NCBI GenBank assembly: GCA_029204225.1
Contig: CM055103.1
Span: forward strand, 41,685,368-41,749,367
Reading direction: 5' to 3'
DNA from: Diphasiastrum complanatum
Taxonomy: Eukaryota > Streptophyta > Lycopodiopsida > Lycopodiales > Lycopodiaceae
Length of the DNA: 64,000 nt
Part shown: piece after piece, positions 22,263-34,680 of the stretch
Position numbering within the stretch: the stretch's first letter is position 1
Layout: every line of letters begins with the position of its first letter
Translations under genes and position numbers: made by a program
The notes under the pieces: model-generated
What the model saw: only the letters and a program-made list of their open reading frames with translations
Told to the model about the DNA's origin: nothing
The model's database searches: none

Positions 22263-25200
22263 AAGAACCGTCTTGGTCCTCTAAGACAAAGTCTGGAAAA
22301 ATCTTGCGAAGGACGCTGCCTCTTTCCCAAGTGGCATTCTCAACAGGCTGATCATTCCACTTAACCAGATATTCTCGGTATAGAGTATGACGAGTCTGCG
22401 TCTCTCTACTATCAAGAATTTCCTCTGGTTCATGTGGAGGTTGTTGAGGATCCAATGGGAGAACTAGAACACTGTCCCCTACCAGATTATCTGATCTGGT
22501 TAAGGCTTTTCGTAACTGACTTACATGAAAAACTGGAAAAACCTTACTGCTGTGTGGGAGTTCTAGTTCATAGGTGACCTCGCCTAGTCTCCTACTGATG
22601 GTAAAGGGACCACAATACCTTGGAGACAACTTAGCACACACTCCTGATTTGAGGGTTTTAGAGTCAACTGGGACTCTCAAGTAGACTTTCTCACCAGTGG
22701 AGAACTGCACATCCCGTCTGTGTGGATCTGCATAATGCCTGGCTCGATCCTGGGATTGTCTAATGCTACGCTTAGCATGTTCTATCATCTGGTTTAGGTC
22801 TTCTAAAAAGTTTCTGGCTGCTTCAACTTTTTCTTGTTTAAACCCTACAGCTGTGGGTGAGCGTCGCTGAAAACCGTACATCAGCATAAATGGGCTGTAT
22901 CCCGTAGCTGAATGTTTGGTACTGTTGTAAGCAAACTCTAATATCGAGAGATACTCCTCCCAATTAGTCTGCCTCTTGCTGACGTATGCACGAAGCATAT
23001 CCTCCAGCACTTGATTTACCCTTTCTGTTTGACCGTCCGCCTGTGGATGGTCGGTGGTACTCATATTAAGTTTAGTATGGAGATGATGGAATACGGCCTT
23101 CCAAAAATTTCCAGTAAACTTACTGTCCCGGTCGCTGACTATGCCGGAAGGTAGACCGTACAATTTAAATAGCCCGTCTACAAACAACCTCGCTAACTCT
23201 GGAGCTCTAACGGTTGTTTTGGTCGGAATAAAATGAGCCATTTTGGTCAGACGGTCAACTGTGACCCATATAGCGTCATTACCCTTTTGGGTTTTAGGCA
23301 GGCCTACTATAAAATCCATGGAGATACTCTCCCATTTACCAGCTGGTATTTCTAAGGGATGCAACAACCCTCCTGCCTTTAAACGCTCTGCTTTATTTAC
23401 TTGACATTTCTGGCAACTGGTTACATACTGGTGGACGTCCTTTTTCATACTGGGCCAGAAAAATTGCCTACGAAGAAGCTCATAGGTCTTCTGTATGCCT
23501 GGGTGTCCCGCGCTAGGATTGTCATGACATTCATATAGGACCTGGTGCCTATAATCCTCTGAATTGGGGACACATACTCTATCTCTATAGAGCAAGTACT
23601 CATCCTGAATGGAATACTGTTTCCATTTGAATCCTTGAGTCAACTGACCCTCAACCACTGGGGTTTGCTTGGGTGATACAGGCTCAGAATCCTCAACGTC
23701 ATCTGATGACGTATACTCGGATTCATCATCATCCTCAACGGAAGCTGCCGTATTCTTGGATGAACTGGCATCAGCCCCGGGAACTGGTTCTGGAGTCTGT
23801 AACTGTCTGTTCTGGACTGAGTTCCAGATAATAGAGAAGAATGCATCATGCTGGCATTTCCCTCTCAAGGACTCGAGTAACTCATTACGAATCTGAGTAA
23901 AACTCAGCTCGTTTATCATAGGCATTCTGCTAAGGGCATCTGCTACTGTATTGAATTTTCCACGCCTATATCTGATAGACATGTCAAACTCTTGCATCAA
24001 CTCTGCCCAACGAGCTTTCCGACCTCTAAGCTCAGGTTGATTGCAAAGGTATCTGAGACTCTCATGGTCTGTCAGGACCTCAAAGTTGGCACCATACAAA
24101 TAATGCCTCCAAGTCTTAAGGGCATGGACTATAGAAAAGAGTTCCTTTTCATAGGCACTATACCTAGTCTGTGCTGGCTCGAGTTTTTTACTCTCGAACG
24201 CAACTGGTCGTCCACCCTGAGTTAGCACAGCACCTACTGCAAAGTCGCTAGCATCTGTTTCGACCACAAATGGCTGATTGGGGTCGACGACCTTTAAAAC
24301 TGGTGCTGTAGCTAAGGCTGTTTTGAGAGCATCAAAGCTCTCCTGTTGTGCAGACTCCCAAATGAACTCCTTTCCCTTCCCCTTAAGGAGATTTGTCATA
24401 GGGACTGCTATCTGAGCATATTCCTTGACAAATCGTCTGTAATATCCCGCCAGACCAAGAAAGATTTGAAGTTCCAAAATATTCTGAGGTCTCAGCCAAC
24501 TGAGTATGGCTTTAACCTTATTTGGGTCCATCTTAATCCCATCTGAAGAGATAATGTGACCCAAATATGCTACTTCTTCAACGAAGAATTCACACTTGGA
24601 TTGTTTAGCATAAAGCTTATGCTTTCTGAGCAGTCGAAACACCTTTCTGAGGTGTTTTAGATGCTCCTTCCTGGTTTTGCTGTAAACGAGGATGTCATCT
24701 AAAAATACGACTACAAATTTACCCAAGTATGGTCTGAGGACACTGTTCATCAAGGTCATAAAGGTAGCTGGAGCATTTGTGAGCCCAAATGGCATCACCT
24801 TAAACTCATAATGACCGTGACGAGTCCTAAAAGCTGTTTTCGAGACATCTTCCGATTTTATACGGACTTGATGATATCCCGATCTGAGGTCTATTTTGCT
24901 GAAAAACTTAGCCCCGTCGAGTTGATCAAACAACTCGTCTGCCCGAGGCATAGGGTATTTATTCTTAATTGTGACTTTATTGAGGGCTCTGTAATCTACG
25001 CAAAGACGCATAGACCCCTCCTTCTTTTTCACCAATAGGACTGGTGAGGCCCATGGTGAACTACTGGTCTGAATTTGGCCTTTCCCAAGATAGTCTGTTA
25101 ACTGCCTAGTTATTTCTTCATCCTCTGTTCGGCTGACCCGATACGGAGGTTTAGAAACAGGTGCTGTACCTGGTACTAGGTTTATTACATGATCTACCTC

Positions 25201-26529
25201 TCTGCTAGGTGGTAAACCATGTGGCAAATCTTCAGGAAAAACATCTTTAAATTTAGACAATAAAGTTTCTAATTTACTGATTTTCTGCTGGATAGAACTG
25301 GAAATAGAAACTTCAGGAATAAACTGAAAGTCACATAAGAATACCTGATGGTCTTCGTCTCCGATTAGCTGACAGAGCTCTGAACTGCAGACCATAGGGC
25401 TGTTGGGAACATCATGCTCCCCATGCAACTGGATCTCTCGGCCTTTATACTGAAAGCTGAGGGTGTTCTCCTGATAGTTTCTGTGGAGGGAAGGTCCTAA
25501 ACTGTAGAGCCAATCTCTCCCGAGAACAATGTCTGTTCGATCCAGGTGCATTATCTGAAAGTTTATTTGATCTTGGTACCCCTGAATACCAAGATTTAAC
25601 TTACTTACCATAGTTTCCCATATTTTTTTATCTTCACCCTTAGCTAATGAAACTATGTACCTATGCTGACTAGGTACTTCTGGTAGTTTAAGCTTTTTAA
25701 CCAGGGTGTGGTTGATGAAATTATGGGTTGCCCCATCATCAACCATGACTCTTACTGACTGGTTACCAACTTTCCCATGCATACGTACTAGGTCATGCGG
25801 CCCAAAGCTGAAGGGTCTCGCTAGCATTGCAGAGGTCAGCTGGCAACAGTGTTCATGATCTTCATGATACACTTTGATCTCGGAAGCTGCCGAGTCACTG
25901 GGGAAACATACAGTCTGAACAAGATGAACTTGTTTTTTATCTTTTTTAGTGAAAGGCCCCTTGGGACACTGTCTGACTGTGTGTCCCTTGCCCATACACA
26001 CAAAGCACAAACGTTCTTGTTTGGCTTTCTCAAAATCATCTGGTTTTAAGGGCTGTATGAGTGAAGGGCGTTTCTGAGGAGCTTCACCTTTAAATTTATC
26101 TTCTTTCTTTCTTTTTAAAAATTTCTTTTTAAATTGAAAGTCTTTCTGAGGAAGCTGCTCAGAAAGTGGTTGCTGTCTCGCTCTCTTCCTACCCACTGAA
26201 TCATCATAGATTTGAGCATATCTGAGAGCTTGCTCAAGGGTAGTAGGCGAGTTTCTCTGGACCTCTACTTTATATTCATCTTTGAGGCCACGGACAAATC
26301 CCCTGATTTTTTGATAGTCATCCATATTTTTAATCTTTAAAATTGCTTCTCGATACTGCGAGATATATTGGATGAGGGACTTGTCCATTACTGTTCTTTC
26401 CCAGGCTTCCCAGGCTCTATCAAGTTCATTCTCTGGTAGAAATTCTCTTAGGAAAGCTTCTTCAAAAGCTTTCCATGACCGGGGAGTCTGCCCAGTCTCC
26501 TGGAGATTTAACCACCACTTATAGGCCAT
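22261..26529 (-). CDS. Chromovirus gag (rest)-pol polyprotein, 1422 codons open
   Basis: Domains in order: retrotransposon gag core (residues about 1-110, [20 protein letters not shown]); zinc knuckle [14 protein letters not shown] near 176; aspartic protease [13 protein letters not shown] near 263; RT with [20 protein letters not shown] near 510 and [12 protein letters not shown] near 610; RNase [14 protein letters not shown] near 760. An acidic linker leads to integrase: [46 protein letters not shown] and [20 protein letters not shown]-like block and a C-terminal chromodomain ([19 protein letters not shown]) end it. All key catalytic residues are visible. The true start is upstream at 27040; one extra T near 26525 breaks the frame. 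Confidence 0.93.
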   Translation of the reverse strand: MAYKWWLNLQETGQTPRSWKAFEEAFLREFLPENELDRAWEAWERTVMDKSLIQYISQYREAILKIKNMDDYQKIRGFVRGLKDEYKVEVQRNSPTTLEQALRYAQIYDDSVGRKRARQQPLSEQLPQKDFQFKKKFLKRKKEDKFKGEAPQKRPSLIQPLKPDDFEKAKQERLCFVCMGKGHTVRQCPKGPFTKKDKKQVHLVQTVCFPSDSAASEIKVYHEDHEHCCQLTSAMLARPFSFGPHDLVRMHGKVGNQSVRVMVDDGATHNFINHTLVKKLKLPEVPSQHRYIVSLAKGEDKKIWETMVSKLNLGIQGYQDQINFQIMHLDRTDIVLGRDWLYSLGPSLHRNYQENTLSFQYKGREIQLHGEHDVPNSPMVCSSELCQLIGDEDHQVFLCDFQFIPEVSISSSIQQKISKLETLLSKFKDVFPEDLPHGLPPSREVDHVINLVPGTAPVSKPPYRVSRTEDEEITRQLTDYLGKGQIQTSSSPWASPVLLVKKKEGSMRLCVDYRALNKVTIKNKYPMPRADELFDQLDGAKFFSKIDLRSGYHQVRIKSEDVSKTAFRTRHGHYEFKVMPFGLTNAPATFMTLMNSVLRPYLGKFVVVFLDDILVYSKTRKEHLKHLRKVFRLLRKHKLYAKQSKCEFFVEEVAYLGHIISSDGIKMDPNKVKAILSWLRPQNILELQIFLGLAGYYRRFVKEYAQIAVPMTNLLKGKGKEFIWESAQQESFDALKTALATAPVLKVVDPNQPFVVETDASDFAVGAVLTQGGRPVAFESKKLEPAQTRYSAYEKELFSIVHALKTWRHYLYGANFEVLTDHESLRYLCNQPELRGRKARWAELMQEFDMSIRYRRGKFNTVADALSRMPMINELSFTQIRNELLESLRGKCQHDAFFSIIWNSVQNRQLQTPEPVPGADASSSKNTAASVEDDDESEYTSSDDVEDSEPVSPKQTPVVEGQLTQGFKWKQYSIQDEYLLYRDRVCVPNSEDYRHQVLYECHDNPSAGHPGIQKTYELLRRQFFWPSMKKDVHQYVTSCQKCQVNKAERLKAGGLLHPLEIPAGKWESISMDFIVGLPKTQKGNDAIWVTVDRLTKMAHFIPTKTTVRAPELARLFVDGLFKLYGLPSGIVSDRDSKFTGNFWKAVFHHLHTKLNMSTTDHPQADGQTERVNQVLEDMLRAYVSKRQTNWEEYLSILEFAYNSTKHSATGYSPFMLMYGFQRRSPTAVGFKQEKVEAARNFLEDLNQMIEHAKRSIRQSQDRARHYADPHRRDVQFSTGEKVYLRVPVDSKTLKSGVCAKLSPRYCGPFTISRRLGEVTYELELPHSSKVFPVFHVSQLRKALTRSDNLVGDSVLVLPLDPQQPPHEPEEILDSRETQTRHTLYREYLVKWNDQPVENATWERGSVLRKIFPDFVLEDQDGS

Positions 26530-27040
26530 AGGGCCCTAAAGAAAGACTGGCCTCAATTGCTTGCAAATGGTCAGGGGTCTGTTTAAGAGCATGAATGTTC
26601 TTCCATTTGCTGAGGAAGGTTTGTAGAATATCTGCATTTCTATCCTTCTCTTCCCCATTAAAAGTAGGAGGCTTTAAATCTTTAAAAACACTGGGGTGAG
26701 ACCGTAAAGTCTCACCCGAAACTGATGGAAGTGGAGAAGGGGATAACTGAGAAGTGGAGGGAAGGCTTCCTTTCGCGGAACTCAAAATCAAGTTTTTGAG
26801 TTCAGCGAACGAGTCGTCCACACTGGACTTGAAATTGGCTAATGCCAGTTTCAGTTCATCCACCTCTGTTACCAATTGGAGGAACTGCTCCTTGGTAACC
26901 AGTTCGTCGAGTTCTTCGGCGAACTGTTCCTGTTCTTCTACTTCCATAGGTTCCTTCCCTTTTCTGTAAGCCAAGGCTTCTGTTTCAAGTTCGTCGAAGC
27001 CTCTCTCCTGGGGTTGATCAGGTCCCTGAGGAGTGGTCAT
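26519..27040 (-). CDS. Chromovirus gag N-terminus, ends by frameshift
   Basis: Starts [20 protein letters not shown] and contains an acidic stretch and a short helical region ([20 protein letters not shown]). It then runs into the start of the gag core, [17 protein letters not shown] and [20 protein letters not shown]. It stops at PYGL. Reading past one extra T (GGGCCC-T-ATGGCC) would join it to the 1422-codon frame, so this is one protein split by a single base insertion. Confidence 0.88.
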   Translation of the reverse strand: MTTPQGPDQPQERGFDELETEALAYRKGKEPMEVEEQEQFAEELDELVTKEQFLQLVTEVDELKLALANFKSSVDDSFAELKNLILSSAKGSLPSTSQLSPSPLPSVSGETLRSHPSVFKDLKPPTFNGEEKDRNADILQTFLSKWKNIHALKQTPDHLQAIEASLSLGPYGL

Positions 27041-27830
27041 CTTCGAAACTGAAAGAGAGCTACCTTAACTTCTGAAGGAAAAAAGTCTAAAAGACTAATT
27101 TACAACTGTACAAGGGAAAGGAAAGATGACTTAGCTGTTTCTGAGGACTGTACTTCCAAAGAAAGAATGAAGAGGAACCCTTTCAGCTCTTTTCCCCAAG
27201 ATTTCAGACCTGCTGTTCCGAAAAATGCCAGTTTGAGGCTTCAAAACGGTACTAAATTTCCCGGTTTTTTGAGGATAGTAGCTCGCTGGTCTGATTGCAA
27301 TCCAACTTGTCCACACAAAGGCAAATCTGAAGTCCAAAAACCCTTCTGAGTTCTGAAATTTCAGAAGTCTCCTACTCGCTGATCTGGTAGGAATCCTCTT
27401 GCTCCAAATCTCTGACGTTGGGGCCCAAAAACTTGTTGAAAAACCAGATTTTCAGAAGCACTGGCAGCGCTGGCCCTGCTCCTCTTTTTTGGCTTCCAAC
27501 TCGCTGAGAACCAGTGACTTTTTCCCTGGAAATCGGATGTAGGTCTCTGACTGTACAGCGATGGAGGTGCTGGCTTCTTCCTACTCTAATTTCGCTGGGA
27601 AAACTATAGAGAATCCTCTGAACTCAGTGAGAAACAGCTGTTTTTTCAGCGAGTTACCTACACTTGGAAACTAACTCCTTGCTACTGTGATTTCTCAGTG
27701 GAAATCAGAAGTTTGAAGGCTGCTCCTACAGCGATCCTCCTCCTCTATTCCTTTCTGAGAATCTGAGAAACACTTCCTATCTTCTGATAGCTTTCTCTAC
27801 TGCTGTCCTAAACTCCCTAGGATGGAGATG
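27041..27830 (-). other. Chromovirus leader
   Basis: About 790 bp between the primer binding site and the gag start on the minus strand. No long open frame or obvious repeat was seen; a recurring CAGCGAG-like motif is scattered through it. Confidence 0.6.
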
Positions 27831-27842
27831 GCTCTGATACCA
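27831..27842 (-). promoter_or_regulatory. Primer binding site (initiator tRNA-Met)
   Basis: On the minus strand TGGTATCAGAGC lies one base inside the 5' LTR end. Confidence 0.9.
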
Positions 27843-27843
27843 G

Positions 27844-28201
27844 TGTAATAGATCCTAACACCACAGTAGGGCAAACACTAACTGATCCACCCAACCTTGC
27901 CTACTCCCTAATATAGAGTAAGCCCCTCCTAGCCCAGTGTGAGGACTGGTAGCATGCAACTGCCAAGTGTCGGCCACGTGGCACTGACGTGGCCGACTGC
28001 ACGTCGGGACCCAACTGGGGGCCCTATCCTGCTGACAGGGTCCCTAGGCTGTGTTAGGCCCGCCATGGCTATGGACCGTGCTGGGGCACACTACTCACAC
28101 TGTCTTGCCCTGTTGGTCATGTACGCTGGACACGACCCTGACTGTGGTATCTGACCTATCTGTGTTCTCTAGGGTTCGGCACTGGTTACGAGCTCGTAAC
28201 A
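27844..28201 (-). repeat. 5' LTR of the chromovirus
   Basis: 358 bp, TG...CA, matching 21892-22249 with one visible difference. Confidence 0.93.
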
Positions 28202-28500
28202 GTGGGGCGGAGGCAGCAGGGGAGATATCAGGTGGGGCGGAGGCAACAGGTGTGGAGGCATTGGGTGGGGCGGAGGCAGCAGGTGGGGTGGAGGGGGAGA
28301 GCTGGAGGGCGACAGCAGGTGGAACGGGTGGGGCAAAAGTAGGGGGAGGGCGGTAGCAGGTGGAGCGGATGCAGCAGGTGGAGGGGGTGGGGCAGGGGTA
28401 GGGTGGAGGGCAGCAGCAGGTGGAGCGCAAGATGAGGTAGGAGGAGATGGAGGGGGGGGGGGGGGGGGTTGGGGGAGCAAGGGCTCCCCCTGGTTTACGG
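28202..28500 (+). repeat. G-rich tandem-repeat 5' UTR of LINE copy G
   Basis: Imperfect units of GGTGGGGCGGAGGCAGCA and shorter GGTGGAGGGGG forms repeat across about 250 bp, ending near a run of about 20 G at 28450-28470. It lies between the (CT)n junction and ORF1. Tandem monomers at a LINE 5' end often act as an internal promoter; that role is inference here. Confidence 0.75.
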
Positions 28501-28766
28501 GCATGGAGGAGGGCGCTGATGGAGGAGCGGTGGAGGAGGGCGGACTAGGAGGGGAGGATCACCATCGCTGGAGAGAGATCGCTGGAGACTGCCTCCACAC
28601 CTGCGGCCTTCACCCCACCTGCGGTCCCCGCCCCACCTGCTACCTCCGCCCCACCGGTTGCCACCCTCCATTCTACCTCCTGCGCCCCTGCTGCTGCACT
28701 CTCTACTGTTCAAGAGCTTCCCCATACTGCTGTGCAGCAGGCGCCCCTTCCCTCGCCACACACTAA

Positions 28767-29640
28767 CAGCCCCCTCCTCTCCTCGCTTCCCACTCCGGCC
28801 CCCCTCCTTCATCTCCTGTCCCTTCCACTCCCATCCCTGCCAATGCTGCCCTGGACACCCCCTTTCTATCCCACGCAGATTACACGACCTCCAAATCCTT
28901 CGAAAATTTTTTAGCCTACCAATTGAAAGAGCTGAAAGCAGATGTACAAATCTTGAAACTGGAAATCATACATCTACGCACAGAGAACCAACAACTTCGG
29001 ACAGAGATGGATAACAAGTGTGCTTCCCAGCCGCAAGCAGAGACAATGACGAAGTTACAAGACCTGGAACAACAGTTGAGCCAACACAAAGAATCGACCA
29101 GAACATGGGCTTCTACTCTCACCAATGGTAAAGGTACCAACCCACCTTGGACAACCGATGGCGGAGGTAAGTTTGCCCCTCTTTCATCGTTCATTTCCGC
29201 TACTCTTACGGAAGAAAAACTTCGAGATTCCAAGGCTCTCAATATTAGGGTACGAGGCATTGTCGATACCCAAAACGCCATTGAAGAAGCAAAAAGATTT
29301 CTATGTACCACCCTAGGACACAATGTAGAAGGTTTTGAGACAGAATGGCGCACCAAAAAAGACACCACTACTTTGGTCCTCCGCTTTACGTCACTTAGGT
29401 ATCGTAAAGAAACCTTGCGGAAAAGAGCCAAGTTGAAAGACACCAAGATCTTCATGGATGATGACCTTACCTATATACAGGTTGAAGAAAGATGTCAAGC
29501 ATTCCAAACCGCCAAAGCTACTGGAAGACGAGTGATCTATCGAGATGGAGCTGTTCGGTACCTCAATGGTACTACTCCCCAGGCTTGGGAGCATCCCGGG
29601 ACCCCCCTCCACACCACTTGCAGCTTGGAGTATAGGACTG
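28767..29640 (+). pseudogene. LINE copy G ORF1 (Pro-rich, coiled coil, RRM-like)
   Basis: A Pro/Ser-rich N-terminus (open in a neighbouring frame from about 28590, then shifted near 28765) leads to LSHADYTTSKSFENFLAYQL. A coiled coil follows, LKADVQILKLEIIHLRTENQ. The RRM-like region has LNIRVRGIVDTQNAIEEAKR, then TTLVLRFTSLRYRKETLRKR and KIFMDDDLTYIQVEERCQAF. This matches the architecture of L1-type ORF1 proteins, which bind LINE RNA as trimers. The last part overlaps the start of ORF2 in another frame. A stop at 28764-28766 lies between the Pro-rich part and the rest. Confidence 0.75.
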
Positions 29641-32600
29641 CAACGGCATACACTCACCATCCACGGCTGAAGATCTTACCGACTTTATCACAGATAGAGA
29701 TATACTCTTCTTTATGGAGACACACGAGAGCCCAGAGCGAGGACTACCCACATTTGTAGGCTATAGATGGGATTCAGTTTACAGGACAGAGACGCGATCA
29801 GCGAGTGGCAGAGGTTCAGGTGGAGTGGCATGTCTTTATCGGGAGTCATTACAGTCAACGATAGAGTTTATCCGACATGATGGACAGGCACGATACATAT
29901 GGGTTCACATTACTGGACGAGCTATTGGTTTGGATAGGGATCTCTTCATTGCTGCCTGCTACTTTCCTCCAGAGTCTTCCTCCTTTGCGGACGGATCAGG
30001 TTCTCCCTATGCTGATCTTTTAGCAGACATTGTCAGGATCACAGATCGGGGTTATGTCCTTCTCACTGGCAACTTTAATGCCAGGACTGCTACCAGACAG
30101 GTGGATTTTCATGACACGGATGACATCTTACGTACAAGAGCTATTGGTTGCGAGGACATTGGTATCACTAGGACCTCAGAGGACGAGATGGGCCCTATCA
30201 CGAGCTATGGAGAGTACCTTTTACAGATGGGTGAAGCTCACGAGTTGGCCATTTATAATGGCTTAGCTTGTTGGCCACATTCTGGCAGATTCACTTGCCA
30301 CCCACACAGTGGAGAACACAGTGTCGTCGACTATCTCATGGGGTCACCAGTTTTTATCCCACTCCTGTCCGATTTCCAGATTCTTCACACCACCCTATCC
30401 GATCACTCCTTTCTATCTTTCAGTATGGGCTCCATCCCGACCCTCCAACCACCCATTACTCCACTCATCTCCCGCGCACCCAAGTACACTTTTGATCATT
30501 CCCACATCCAAACATACCAGGAGGCCGTCAACTCATTTCTTCGTCGTTTCCCACACCACGCACCGTTAGAAACACAAGCTACCTTCCTTACCACTTCACT
30601 CCATAATGCTGCATCATCTTCCTTTTCCTCCAAGCCACATCGACGCCCACCCACTTCGTCACACCCCATCCGACCTCCCTGGTTTGACGCCGAATGTCGT
30701 TTCCTTCATATCCAAGTCACCCAAGCTAGACTTCATAACACACATTTTCTCCATGCAGCTCGTCGATCTCTCCATCACACCCTCCGTCGGAAGAAACGAG
30801 TGTATGAAACCCAAAAAGGGAAAAGCTTAGTCGATTCCCTTTGTAGTTCCTCCACTGGCGCCTTCTGGAGGGAATTCATTCCCCGTACCCCACCTCCCCC
30901 CCTCACTGACCTTCATACTTGGACTACATACGCCACTACCCTATATACTGTACCCACAGACACACCCATCTCCATCTCTTCCCGGCCGACTACCTTCATG
31001 TTCTTCACCTCGGACATGGTCTTGACGGCCATTAAGAGACTGAAAACCCGTCGCACCCGGGATATTGATGACCTCGAATCCGAGCTTCTAATCCATGCTG
31101 CAGACACATTATCACCTACCCTAGCCACCTTGCTCAATTGAGCAGTTGTCTCCAGCTTCCCTTCCTCTTGGTGTACCAACATCATCCATCCCATTCACAA
31201 AACCCATGGACCCTGGTAACTATCGCACCATTATGGTTGGGCACATCATTGCTAAGTTATATGGCACCATCCTCCAGTCAGCAGTCAGTTCTGAGGCAGA
31301 GTCCAGGCGATTACATGCATTGGACCAGGCGGGTTTCAGAGCACACTACTCCACTACAGATCATATCTTCACTCTTCGGGCCATTATTGAGGAAGCTAGA
31401 CACAGGAAAGAGCGGGTCTACTATTGTTTTGTTGACTTCAGGAAAGCCTTCGACTCTGTTCCACGTTCCCTCCTCATCCAACGGCTTCGTGATCTCGGCT
31501 TTTCTACTGACACGATCTTGGCAATAGATGGGGATTGGGGGTTAACATATTGAAAACCAAAGTTATGGTTTTCAGCACATCGAGAGCTTTTATGCAGCGC
31601 CAGACACTCATCTTCGACAGGCAGCCCTTGGAGGTTGTATCTTCTTACACTTACCTTGGCGTACTCTTTACAGGCCCTATCTTTGGTATGCGACAGGCAG
31701 CTTCCGCCAGACTTGGGAAGGGCCACGCATCACTTGTCCAGTTAGAGCGTTTCTGTTTCAGACAGTTTATTCGGGATGCCCCGAGTAAATGCCAGCTTTT
31801 TGACACTCTCGTTACATCCATATCCCTATATGCAGCAGAAGTATGGTGTATGGGTCTTACATCATCAGATTGGGCCCATATTTCACGACTGCAGGTTCTC
31901 ATGTTATCCCGGATGATACGGGCTAAGCCATCCGTCCCACACCAGATTATACTGACAGAGTTCGCGGTTCCAGCCATACAGCTATCCGCCATCTTCCAGC
32001 TTATCCTACATATCCAGCGTGTCATGTTGTTATCCATAGACGAGCAGAGATACATACAGATGGCACTCGCTTCATCACGACACCTTTATGACCAGGGACA
32101 TCGACTATCATGGTTCTCTCAGGCCTCCCAGCTATTGGACACACTTGGCATATCTATCACAGACCTTCCATCAGGCACCCATGAGTACATCAGACGCTTT
32201 CTTTATAGAGTATATCTGAGACGGACATGGCAGGGGCAGCTCGGGGTCAAACCCGACTATTACAGGACACTTTCTGGAGCTAGACATAGCAGGACTTCCA
32301 GTTTTGCCACACTACCTCACCTCAGGACTGTCTCACGGGCTTCGGTTTCTGTTGGGCCAGTTTCGAGTATCTTCACATCAGTTGGCTATTGAGACTGGAC
32401 GCTTCCAGTGCACCCCGCGAGAGGAGAGGATTTGCCAGTTGTGCTCATTAGCTATGGTCGAGTCAGAGGAGCACTTCCTTTTCACATGTCCAGTTTACTA
32501 TGAGATCAGAGGGCGATATCATTGCCTTTTTCGTCAGACACATGTTACACTGCGGTCCCTTATCTCATACGAGGACCCCCGTTGTGTGGCACTTATGCTA

Positions 32601-32858
32601 CGTGAGATGTCCCTCTTACGACAGGACCTATGTCAGGCAGTTCAGCATACTTACCCAGTCACTCAGTCCCAGATTACATCCTTCTTCTCACGCAGGAGAT
32701 CATGTTCTGATGCGGACATGACTGACAGCGATTGCGACGACATTCCCAGACCCAGGCCGCAGAGACGACCTACCACCCAACCTCAGGTGACCATGAGAGT
32801 TACACGTCCCACCAGGCCTCCTAGACAGAGACGCACTACATATGCTCATACTCATTGA
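29615..32858 (+). pseudogene. LINE copy G ORF2 (endonuclease, RT remnant, CCHC)
   Basis: The APE endonuclease starts LQLG, followed by a stop (TAG at 29633-29635) where other copies have Trp, then DCNGIHSPSTAEDL. It is open 29714-31141 with FMETHESPERGLP, AIGLDRDLFIAACYFPPESS, LLTGNFNARTATRQ and SVVDYLMGSP. A TGA at 31139-31141 interrupts it. RT resumes with GNYRTIMVGHIIAKLYGTIL and DFRKAFDSVPRSLLIQRLRD, then jumps from DTILAI at about 31524 to WGVNILKTKVMVFSTSR. The GVKQGC and YADD blocks are thus deleted. The C-terminal knuckle CQLCSLAMVESEEHFLFTC is at 32430-32490. Confidence 0.85.
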
Positions 32859-33098
32859 CGACGCCAGCATGTTCCAGTGCTTACTGATGTTACAGCTCGC
32901 ATTACATCCTTCTACAGCATCAGCACAGCCCTGACTTCTTGACATGGATACATATGATTTTCATGCACAGGCTTTTTCATTTATGTATTTCATTTATGTA
33001 TTTATCTTAGCCTGTACCAGATGTTTTTTACAGCATTGGAGATGCTTTAGACGCTCTCCTAGTTACCACATACCTGACATGTACTATTTTTGTCTTAT
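32859..33098 (+). other. LINE copy G 3' UTR
   Basis: Non-coding sequence between the ORF2 stop and the terminal hairpin, with CACATACCTGACATGTACT near its end as in copies A and E. Confidence 0.65.
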
Positions 33099-33112
33099 AT
33101 GCCTTTTGGCAT
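33099..33112 (+). other. LINE 3' terminal hairpin
   Basis: Perfect ATGCC-TTTT-GGCAT hairpin, then GGAAAAGACATTAA and (TC)n. Confidence 0.75.
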
Positions 33113-33123
33113 GGAAAAGACAT

Positions 33124-33968
<845 letters not shown>

Positions 33969-34225
33969 CGTCTTCCTCGACCGTCCAGAGTTCGTCATCA
34001 AAGCCACCATGTGCCTCACACCAGATCACACAGTTTTTCTCTCTCAATTAGTGAGTTGTACTCCTCCGCATAGCTGGTGGTTAAGCTACTGCTTTTGTAC
34101 CCTCACCATAGTTGGAGGTTAAGCTTTGGTTTTATTTCCAATTTATTCTGTTTTTAGCTTTAGCGGATAGAAATAAGTCCAACATGGACAACGCTCCTTT
34201 CTGATGTACTTTTTCTTTGTCTTAT

Positions 34226-34239
34226 GTGCCCAAGGGCAC
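34226..34239 (+). other. LINE 3' terminal hairpin, GTGCCC variant
   Basis: Perfect stem GTGCCC / GGGCAC with an AA loop, followed by CCGAAAGACATTAATA. Confidence 0.78.
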
Positions 34240-34255
34240 CCGAAAGACATTAATA

Positions 34256-34285
34256 TATTCTATTCTATTCTATATTCTCTCTCTC
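34256..34285 (+). repeat. (TATTC)n and short CT repeat
   Basis: About four TATTC units then CTCTCTCTC join the tail of copy I to LINE copy J. It is an unusual tail among these copies. Confidence 0.85.
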
Positions 34286-34289
34286 AGCT

Positions 34290-34490
34290 ATGGCGCCCTC
34301 CTCCTGTCCGCCGCTACCTGCCCATCTCCATCTCCATAGGGCACCCTCCTCTTGTCCGCCGTTGCCTACCTATCTCCATCTCCATCTCCCTCCCTCCTGT
34401 CCAGCTCCTGCCCTCGCTACCTGTCCCGTTGCCTGCCTATCTCCATCTCCACCTCCCCCCCTCCTGTCCCACTCCTGCCCTCGTTACCTG
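34290..34490 (+). repeat. Tandem-repeat 5' UTR of LINE copy J
   Basis: Units of about 60 to 65 bp containing CTCCTGTCCGCCGCTACCTG and CATCTCCATCTCC repeat three or so times, drifting along the way. Confidence 0.7.
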
Positions 34491-34680
34491 TCCCTCTGCC
34501 TCCTCGTTCCTTGTTGTTGCTGCTGATCGCTGCTATTGTTGCTCGTTGTTCTACTGCTGCTGGCCCTCCATCGCTGTCCCCCTCTCTCTGACACTCCATC
34601 GCAGTCCCTCCCTCTTTCTTGTCCCTCCAACGTTGTCCCTCCCTCCTTTTGGCCCATCGTTGTATCTTTCTTCTTGCCAT

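Larger units (their letters stand above)
21892..28201 (-). mobile_element. Ty3/gypsy chromovirus, nearly intact, 6.3 kb
   Basis: A complete element with two 358-bp LTRs that by eye differ at one base, a GTGGG duplication on both sides (21887-21891 and 28202-28206), an initiator tRNA-Met primer site, a polypurine tract, and a gag-pol frame interrupted only by one frameshift. The near-identity of the LTRs points to a recent insertion. The pol order (protease, RT, RNase H, integrase, chromodomain) places it among chromoviruses of Ty3/gypsy. Confidence 0.93.

Noticed and set aside
28095-28504. Pro-rich minus-strand open frames opposite the G-rich LINE 5' UTR
   Set aside because: Pro codons come from the C-rich strand of a tandem repeat; there is no start context or family match.
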